Source of the DNA: Chondrosia reniformis
Taxonomy: Eukaryota; Porifera; Demospongiae; Chondrillida; Chondrillidae
Direction: 5' to 3'
DNA length: 64,000 nucleotides
Assembly (NCBI GenBank): GCA_947172415.1
Contig: OX359190.1
Span: forward strand, 3,410,001 to 3,474,000
The notes beneath the pieces are model-generated. The model was not told where the DNA came from and did not search any database. It was given only the letters and a program-made list of their open reading frames with translations. Both the position numbers and the translations under genes were made by a program. Positions 57,133-64,000 of this stretch are shown here, piece after piece; the first letter of the stretch is position 1, and each line of letters opens with the position of its first letter.

Positions 57133-60100
57133 GAAGGTAGTACAAAGTGCAGAACCATATTGGACGAGATTGGTCAGGCACAACAAAAAGTGTTGGATGA
57201 TGTGTTGGAAGATTTAAAAACGAAACAAAAGCACTACAAAAATGAAGGTTTTCAGACAAAGAAACTAAACCAGATCCAACAATGGTAAGCCTGTAACACT
57301 AGATATTATGATTTGTTTACATTTGTTTATGTTTGTGCACCTATACATGCACATATACGTATGTAATGAACAAAACTGCCACTTTGAACTTTCCACTCTC
57401 CTCCTTCTGAACACTAGCATCAGGCCTGCTTTGTTAACTTATGTTTCTGTGTGATCCCGTCTGTAGGTGTGAGATTCTAGCTGAAGTAAACTGGCAGCTC
57501 TGTCACCCGCTGAAACAGTTAGAAACCCTTTATCAGAATGCGATGATGTCGCAACATGGACAGATGCACACTGCTTCCCCCTCTCCCCAGCAGATGCACC
57601 AGTACGCTGTCCGACTGCTAGTCACTTTAGTGAAAAAGTGAGTGAATTATCTAAATATCACCCTTTATTGACCACATACTGATTTAATTACATTATGTTG
57701 TATATCATCAAATTGTATGATATTCAATTGTAACTCAGTGGCAGCGGACTGGTGATTATAGCCAACTGCCCAGGGTTCGATTCCCAGTGTTCCCCTCTTC
57801 ATGATGTTTAATAATGGTTGTGGTTTGATTATCACTTTGATAATTGGTACCTAACCATTATTGTAGTTTGCTCACCCCCTGTGTCCTTTCTAAAGGAAAG
57901 TTTTATACATATCATCAGCCAGTATGTTACTCAATGGTATAGTCAGTATTGCCCAATGGTATAGCCAGTATTGCTCAATGGTATAGCCAGTATTGCTCAA
58001 TGGTATAGCCAGTATTGCTCAATAATATAGCCAGTATTGCTCAATGATATAGCAAGTATTGCTCAATGATATAGCAAGTATTGCTCAATGATATAGCCAG
58101 AATTGGGTGGTTTCATGTGATTACATGTTCATTTGACTTGTTGACAGGTGTTTTGTGCTGGAAAGAGAACCTCCACAAGTGCTGAAGACGGCCAATCGTT
58201 TCTCAGCTACTGTCAGAATGTTGGTTGGCAACAAGTTAAACTTCCATATGAGTCCACCGGAGGTTGTCGTGTCAACAATAAAGTGAGCTGTACATTATAG
58301 GGAGCTTGGAGTAGAGAGACTGCATAAAAACAGTATAAATTAGATGACAAGATTTAGCTAGTGTTTAGTTATTTGATAGTGTAAATGTGACTATTACCCG
58401 CTGTCTCTAAAGAGATCCATACAAGCTGTTTTAGTTATCTTTTGAATGATCCTTTTACTCTTTGAACATCTAAAAATTTGGATTTCAATTGTTACCATAC
58501 ATCGCAAAATTTTCTCAACCAAAAAATCGTGAATCGCTGTCTAAATGGGTGGGCAGAAATTTTTGTGAATAAACATTGTGCAATATACTCCATTTACGAA
58601 ATTTGCGAAAATTATTAATTGCGGAAATTTTGCAATGTACAATATGTCAAATTGAGTCAGTTTGAAGGAATCCTTATTTTATTATAACGGCACTGCTTGC
58701 TTCCATTCCTGGGAGTAGCTACTGGTGCATGTGCTATTGTTCCTCACTGCTTGTGACTGATCAGTCCCTCTTTATTGTTTAGATGAGTTAATTACTGTCT
58801 TCCCCTTTATTCTCTCTCAGTGAACAGCAAGCAAGACAGGTGCATGGGGAACCAGAGAAGAGGTAGGTCCAGACAGACAAGGGAAGCACTTTTGAGTATG
58901 GCCTGCTTACCGCATTAATATGATTGATTTTCCAATTTGTGACAGTTAAATACGAAGGGAAATATTGAAAAAATGGCCTCTGAAAATTTGCACACATTGT
59001 CTAGTATACAACCACTGCTAATGTTTTCTCCTCTGTGGCGAGTTATGTTGTACATGGATATTGTCAAATGGTTTTAGAGTGTAAACTACGCATATAGATT
59101 GAAATGAGATCTTAAGAAAATAGGCAAAATAGGATACGACAAAACAGTTTGAGTTTCCACTTTCTTGCGATATCATTTTATTTCTGATCTATCGAAGAAT
59201 TGAGGCTAATTTTAAGACATTAGTTACTTCCTTAGAGTGGTAGGTACAGTGTGAAATATGACGTCATTGGTTTAGTGTGTTATGGCATCCTTGTATCCCA
59301 TAGCAGCCATGTTGTTGTTAAGTTTCATTGATCTAGTGTGGCCAGCTGTGTTTTACTTGAGGGTACAAGTTCTAATAATTCTGTCTTGTGATGTAGTAGG
59401 TTTGTCCACATGACAGAAAGAAGACTGAAAGTCTGTGATTATGTAATCAACCTGACCCTAACCCCTAACAGTTGTGTCTGTCAGCTCAATGACATTACTA
59501 GAGCATTTTGAAAGAATGTGTTATGCCAATCATTCTGTGTGTACTATGTATTGTACCAGTTACATCTTATCATCAGTGTACAGTGGTGCCTACTAACTCC
59601 TAATATTGATGGCTTCATAGACATGTGACTAGGCAGAAGAATATTGTAAACTACTTTGGTATTAATTGGTATGTATTTAGTATACAAGCATCTAAACACT
59701 GTCCTTAACATGCTTAATCTTTAGTCCTTTGAGTGTCTAGAGATGTAGTTAGTTTCTGTAGTGACTTTTTGACCCTGGGGGTCTTCTTCAGCATCTGATT
59801 CTCAGAAACAAACTGCATCTCTAGACACTCAAAAGACTAAAGATGAGCCATCTCAAATATAGGTTTGGGTGCAGTTAGAAAAAAATCCCTGTCATCTATT
59901 CTACGTACATATTGTCTACATACATACAATATCTACGTACATACCATATCTACATACATACCATATCTCCATACATACCATATCTACATACATACCATAT
60001 ATACATACATACCATATCTACGTATATACCATATCTACATACATACCATATCTATGTACATACCATATCTTACTTAAAGATGATTTTTAGTGCTTTTAAA

Positions 60101-63100
60101 ATTGTCTATTGTTGCTGGCAGCCAATGATGACAGGTAAAAGGGCTGACTTGGCAACTGTTACCTAGCAACCCCAATTCTTGCATAACTATTCTTTCTGAT
60201 CTGGAGAGGTTGATCTGGTCTGCCCAGGACTGGACAGTACCTCTCCATTCAGTTTGAATGATACAGTTACCCTCACCTCCCAGGAGACCCAATGCAGTAA
60301 CTAGGCTATGATGTACACAGCAGGTATGATGTAATTATTGGACAGTGGACAGAGGTGGGTGGTCCCTGCGAGTAAAGCTGATTAGAGTTAGTACTAGAGC
60401 CAGTTTTAACCAGTGGACACAGAATCACAAGTCTTTACCTCTTTGGTCGAGACTGCGGCCATTTCCTTTTGCTCTGTTGTTCAAATTGGTAGCTGACAAG
60501 TTTGAACACTAAAAGGAGTGGTACAGTTGCTGGGAAACAGTGCTTGTGATAAAAGATATGATCTGAGGTTGCCAAGTACATTCAATTAATTATTTAATTA
60601 CTTTATGCATGTACTCGTACATATATGTGTGCAATAAAACAGTTGCCAAGTCCAATTAATTACGTACTTAATTAATTGACATGATACCTGTATATATTAA
60701 CTGTGATAAAGGAAATGCCTACATATTACTTACAATAATTAATTAAGAGTCTAGAAATAATCAGAAATCATTAAATCAGTTAGCCCCTCCCTAATATGTC
60801 ATCCACCCAGTTGGATGGGTGAAATGGTAGCTGGATGGATGGATGAAGTGGTAGCTGGATGGATGGGTGAAGTGGTAGCTGGATGGATGGGTGAAGTGGT
60901 AGCTGGATGGATGGGTGAAGTGGTAGCTGGATGGATGGGTGAAATGGTAGCTGGATGGATGGGTGAAGTGGTAGCTGGATGGATGGGTAAAATGGTAGCT
61001 GGATGGATGGGTGAAGTGGTAGCTGGATGGATGGGTAAAGTGGTAGCTGGATGGATGGGTGAAATGGTAGCTGGATGGATGGGTGAAATGGTAGCTGGAT
61101 GGATGGGTAAAATGGTAGCTGGATGGATGGGTAAAATGGTAGCTGGATGGATGGGTGAAGTGGTAGCTGGATGGATGGGTAAAGTGGTAGCTGGATGGAT
61201 GGGTGAAGTGGTAGCTGGATGGATGGGTGAAATGGTAGCTGGATGGATGGGTGAAATGGTAGCTGGATGGATGGAGGGATAGCTGGATGGATGGATGGCT
61301 ATCCATCCATCCATCCATGTGCTGCTTTGCACTGAAGACATCTCCAGTGGTACAGGCTGCTAGATCCAGCTTCTCAGTTCACCGCTGGCCTTGCTTTACA
61401 GAACCTCTTGTGGTTGTGCAGACCTTGACGCCTTATCTCCCGGCCACAGTACGGGCATGGGGTGAGCTGTGGAGTGCTGTGGGACTGCTGCTGGTGGTTG
61501 ATAAGACCAGACCTGTTCACGGCTTGGAAGGTACATCCTGGCCAATCGCAGGCGAGTGCAGCCTCAGACTGCATCTGACTCTCTACACGCCTCCTTCTCT
61601 TCTCATCTTTCCTATGCTGCTCTTCTTTCTCATCCTCTGCATTGAGCTTCTCCGTTCTCACTGCAATGTCCTGCCTCCATGAGTCACGTTCTAGGGTCTT
61701 CTCTCGCCAACACTGGTCTAATCCACATCGTGTGAGGTCCCTGGTCACTACGTCGCTCCACCTGAGACGTTGGCCTCCGGCAGATCTCTTGCCATGTTCA
61801 GGGGCACAAACAAGGAGTTTCTTCGGGACACGTTCATCCTTCATACGCTCAACATGTCCAACAAAGCAAAGTCTCTTCCTCATAAGCACAGATGACATTC
61901 TCTGCTGTTTGGCCACCTTACGGATCTCTGTGCTTCTCTTTTCCTCCCGCAGTGATATGCCAAGGATGATTCTGAGGCACCTCATCACAAAGCTTTGCAA
62001 TCGGTTCTGATGTGGCATGCTGAGTGCAACACTCTCCAAACCATAAGTAAGGACAGGGACAATGACAGAGTTGAAGAGACGGATCTTGGTCTGTTGCTTA
62101 ATCTTGCGTTGGTACCACAGAATCCTGCTGAGTGAGCTGAAGGCTCTTGAGGCCTTACTGATTCGTGCTTCTACTTCAGCATTGAGGCTGCAATCATCAC
62201 TCATTGTGCTGCCAAGATATTCAAAGTTGGAGACTACCTTAACTGGGTCAGAGTCTGGTCGGAGTGTGATGGCTTCTGGTCTGGGGAATTGCTCTCTGAC
62301 TGAGTCTCCAGATGGTAAGACAGCCATGGTCTTGGTCTTCTTTGTGCTGATTGTGAGGCCCATCTGCTGACACTTCTCATCCAATGATTGTAGCATGGCC
62401 TTCAAGTCTTCCCATGAGGCAGCCACCAGGGTCATGTCATCGGCATACTCCAGGTCAGAGATCAAAGTCCTGCAATTGAATCTGCGGTTGCCCACGAGCA
62501 TCCCTTCAGGTTGGTACAACATCACTACGCCTCGACCTAGGCTCCTATGTTGCTCTAGTGCCATGTGAATGACTGCATCAAAGTACATGTTGAACAACGT
62601 AGGTGACGTATATACACATACATACGTATGTACAGTATATATACGTATCTGTACAATAACATAGCAATAAATAGCATGAATGTTTAAAAATTAAAAAGTA
62701 CACTTTTTAGATTAGTTCCCTACACTTGACAATCTTTTATTTTCATGAAGGATCCTTGGTTGCCATGATTCTTTTAGGAAAACCCAGATCCCATAGTTGG
62801 CATTTTAAAGTAGTCATTAGATTCACAATGCAGCTGCCCTAATACATATTGTAGTCAAAGACTGTTCTCATATAGCTTTATTCTCTGTTTATCAATAAAT
62901 TTTCAAGTAATTTATTCTTGCATGGGGTCACAAAAATGACATTATCTAACAGTACCTGGTATTGTTGCTCTTACGTGTGTACATAGGTGTGATGCCAGTA
63001 TGAACAGTGGAGAATTACTGAACTATAAGAAGACAATGGAATTGCAGCCTTCTACTGGTGTCCTTGCCTGCACATTTAACAGCATGGTGAGCATATCACA

Positions 63101-63670
63101 TGCACATTACATGTACATCATGACAGTGTTCTCCATTATCGACTCGATCAATATTTTATCAAATTTATGGTGCAAACCCACAGTCGTGTCACAGGATTAC
63201 GAAATGGATGGCAATTAAATTATACCAGTTGATTGTACAATTCATGTGCAAAGACTTTGATGTGCATAGAAAAATCATGTCCTGTAATATTCCAGTGATT
63301 TTCCACTTTACAAAATGAATTTTCCTTTGCTGCATTTAACCAGTATGCTCGCTTTTCCCACGTCTTTGCTGTAGCAATTGAAGAAAATCAAGAGATCACC
63401 AGAAAGAAGAGGAAATGAGGTAATCAATGGTCCTACCTTAACACTAACACATCTCCCTATATTTACATATTCACATATCTTCATAATATCTCTATTTAGT
63501 CAGTAATGGAAGAAAAGTTTACATTGCTCTTTCAAACTCAAGTGAATATTGGTGGAGAGATTAATGTAAACATCAAAGTGATGTCACTTCCTGTAGTGGT
63601 CATTGTCCATGGCAACCAGCAGCCGCAAGCTGAATTCACAATCTTCTGGGACAACTCATTTGCAGAACCT
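57133..63670 (+). CDS. STAT: STAT transcription factor, seven internal exons (partial)
   Basis: Exons 57133-57284, 57467-57637, 58148-58282, 58821-58862, 62987-63086, 63375-63419 and 63500-63670 join with matching phases into about 272 residues. The first two give the all-alpha coiled-coil domain (LNQIQQWCEILAEV, HPLKQLETLYQ). Exons 2-3 carry the junction to the DNA-binding domain (VKKCFVLEREP), which parallels SSFVVERQP in mammalian STAT5. Exon 7 (FTLLFQTQVNIGGEI, SLPVVVIVHGNQQPQAEFTI, then FAEP) matches the conserved DNA-binding core, where STAT5 has [20 protein letters not shown] and VAEP. STATs are cytoplasmic factors that dimerise by SH2-phosphotyrosine contact and enter the nucleus. The SH2 domain and tail must lie past the window. 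The N-terminal domain was not found upstream. Intron 4 is unusually long because of repeats. Confidence 0.88.
57729..57795 (+). mobile_element. tRNA-derived SINE head
   Basis: It has an A-box-like TAACTCAGTGGC and an exact B-box GGTTCGATTCC (57774-57784) at tRNA spacing. The anticodon arm does not fold and no acceptor stem closes, so this is a SINE relic, not a tRNA gene. It is in STAT intron 2. Confidence 0.5.
57918..58110. repeat. 22-bp tandem repeat, about eight copies
   Basis: Unit GTATAGCCAGTATTGCTCAATG with small changes, following the SINE head. It is intronic. Confidence 0.85.
59714..59870. repeat. Foldback element with hammerhead-like centre
   Basis: The ends CTTTAGTCCTTTGAGTGTCT and AGACACTCAAAAGACTAAAG are inverted. 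The centre (59763-59797, minus strand) reads CTGAAGA, AGACC, CCCA, GGGTC, AAAA, a hammerhead-like core with a mutated GAAA box. It is related to 27345-27475 and 2118-2270. Confidence 0.6.
59925..60068. repeat. 17-bp tandem repeat, about eight copies
   Basis: Unit CATATCTACATACATAC. Because 17 is not a multiple of three, all frames give similar Tyr/His/Thr-rich false peptides. It is intronic. Confidence 0.85.
60071..60808. other. STAT intron 4 sequence
   Basis: No exon or repeat structure was recognised. Confidence 0.45.
60809..61280. repeat. 24-bp minisatellite, about twenty copies
   Basis: Unit GGATGGATGGGTGAAGTGG plus TAGCT, with G/A variants at fixed places (GTGAAG, GTGAAA, GTAAAG, GTAAAA). 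The frame stays open on both strands (GWMGEVVA units on plus, SPIHPATT on minus) only because 24 is a multiple of three. It borders the 3' side of the LINE at 61374. Confidence 0.9.
61374..62612 (-). mobile_element. 5'-truncated LINE with reverse transcriptase C-terminal half
   Basis: The minus strand is open for over 400 codons. It starts abruptly mid-domain at SPTLFNMYFDAVIH, which is a conserved reverse-transcriptase block, so the element is truncated at about 62612. It then shows the catalytic YADDM box, NFEYLGSTMSDD, KIRLFNSVIVPVLTYGLE, and GHVERMKDERVPKKLL. It ends with two zinc-finger-like motifs (CDWPGCTF..H....H and CPYCGREI..H....C). No frameshift or stop occurs within it, so insertion was recent. 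GC content is far above the surrounding intron. Lacking its endonuclease and N-terminal half, it cannot move by itself. It lies in STAT intron 4, opposite to STAT. Confidence 0.85.
62613..62986. other. STAT intron 4 sequence
   Basis: AT-rich, no exon recognised. Confidence 0.5.
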
Positions 63671-63728
63671 GTAAGTGGACATTATAAAAATAGTATACAG
63701 TATTTTTCTGAATAGAGGCCCCGGCTGG

Positions 63729-63760
63729 AATAAAATAGAAGCCCCGGCTTCTATTTTATT
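63729..63760. repeat. Perfect 15-bp hairpin
   Basis: The arms AATAAAATAGAAGCC and GGCTTCTATTTTATT flank CC. Neighbouring GAATAGAGGCCCCGGC and CTGGGCTTCTATA extend the theme. It is a short inverted repeat in the STAT intron. Confidence 0.7.
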
Positions 63761-63810
63761 GCAGTCATTTTTGACCCTGCTTCAATTCGAGCTGGGCTTC
63801 TATATAATAA

Positions 63811-64000
63811 GTTAAATAAAAACATTCAAAAATGAAGTTAAAAGTAGGGATGGCACTATAATAGTGATTGGTACATCTAGAAAAAGTAACGAAACAAGAA
63901 AGTGATCATATGGTAAGGCTAGCATTGCAGAAGTGGCATACTGAAACTTAACTATACACATCACTTCTATGTTTGGGCGCATCATGGATATACTAGAAGT
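63811..64000. mobile_element. Foldback element of the 33684 family, left arm (cut by window end)
   Basis: Nearly identical to 33684-33876, starting GTTAAATAAAAACATTC. The window ends at the centre, so the right arm should follow immediately. Confidence 0.85.

Noticed and set aside
57729-57795. Possible tRNA gene (exact B-box)
   Set aside because: The cloverleaf does not close and there is no acceptor stem, so it is annotated as a SINE head.
59865-60166. Overlapping Tyr/His/Thr-rich frames
   Set aside because: They come from the 17-bp tandem repeat, which gives the same peptide in every frame.
60799-61341. Long open frames on both strands with HPATT or GWMGEVV repeats
   Set aside because: These are produced by the 24-bp minisatellite, whose period is a multiple of three.

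Overview
This is animal nuclear DNA, most probably from a demosponge (Amphimedon-like; inferred from gene content, not searched). It is AT-rich, with short exons bounded by GT/AG, long non-coding spacers, many foldback repeats and decayed retroelements. Genes are interrupted by introns, so most models below were built by joining exons whose splice phases agree.

Layout. At 1.3-2.6 kb are the last two exons of a prefoldin subunit 5 gene (+). At 3.4-19.1 kb lies a tandem segmental duplication of about 7.3-8.4 kb. Each copy carries, on the minus strand, a TKL-like kinase with a C-terminal discoidin-like domain, a small secreted protein gene, and a Penelope-like remnant with a broken GIY-YIG domain. 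In copy 1 the kinase is open through five exons. In copy 2 it carries three single-base deletions, while the secreted protein stays intact in both copies. At 22.4-31.4 kb is a complete 11-exon ATF2/ATF7-type bZIP gene (-), with an N-terminal zinc finger, the TPTPTR activation motif and the bZIP. At 32.1-35.7 kb is a kinase-Kelch fusion gene (-), with two perfect CRE octamers just upstream. From 36 to 57 kb lie Ig-like and collagen-like remnants, a decayed Roc-COR-CARD copy, a Ulp1-like protease plus PHD-like exon, two orphan Kelch exons in duplicated segments, and an apparently intact Roc-COR-CARD gene (48.6-51.7 kb, -; 5' end not found). At 57.1-63.7 kb are seven consecutive exons of a STAT gene (+), which runs off the window before its SH2 domain. 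Its fourth intron holds a 24-bp minisatellite and a 5'-truncated LINE reverse transcriptase.

How the genes may relate. The functional genes are mostly signalling genes: two TKL-type kinases with different accessory domains, a Roc-COR-CARD protein, ATF2 and STAT. The kinase-discoidin, kinase-Kelch and Roc-COR-CARD families all show local duplication followed by decay, as expected of fast-evolving recognition or innate-immune-like repertoires. A shared pathway is inference; the sequence shows only co-location and domain content.

Limits. Exon boundaries are by eye. The 5' ends of the prefoldin, Roc-COR-CARD, Ulp1-like, Kelch and STAT genes were not found. Family assignments come from motif recognition, not database searches.
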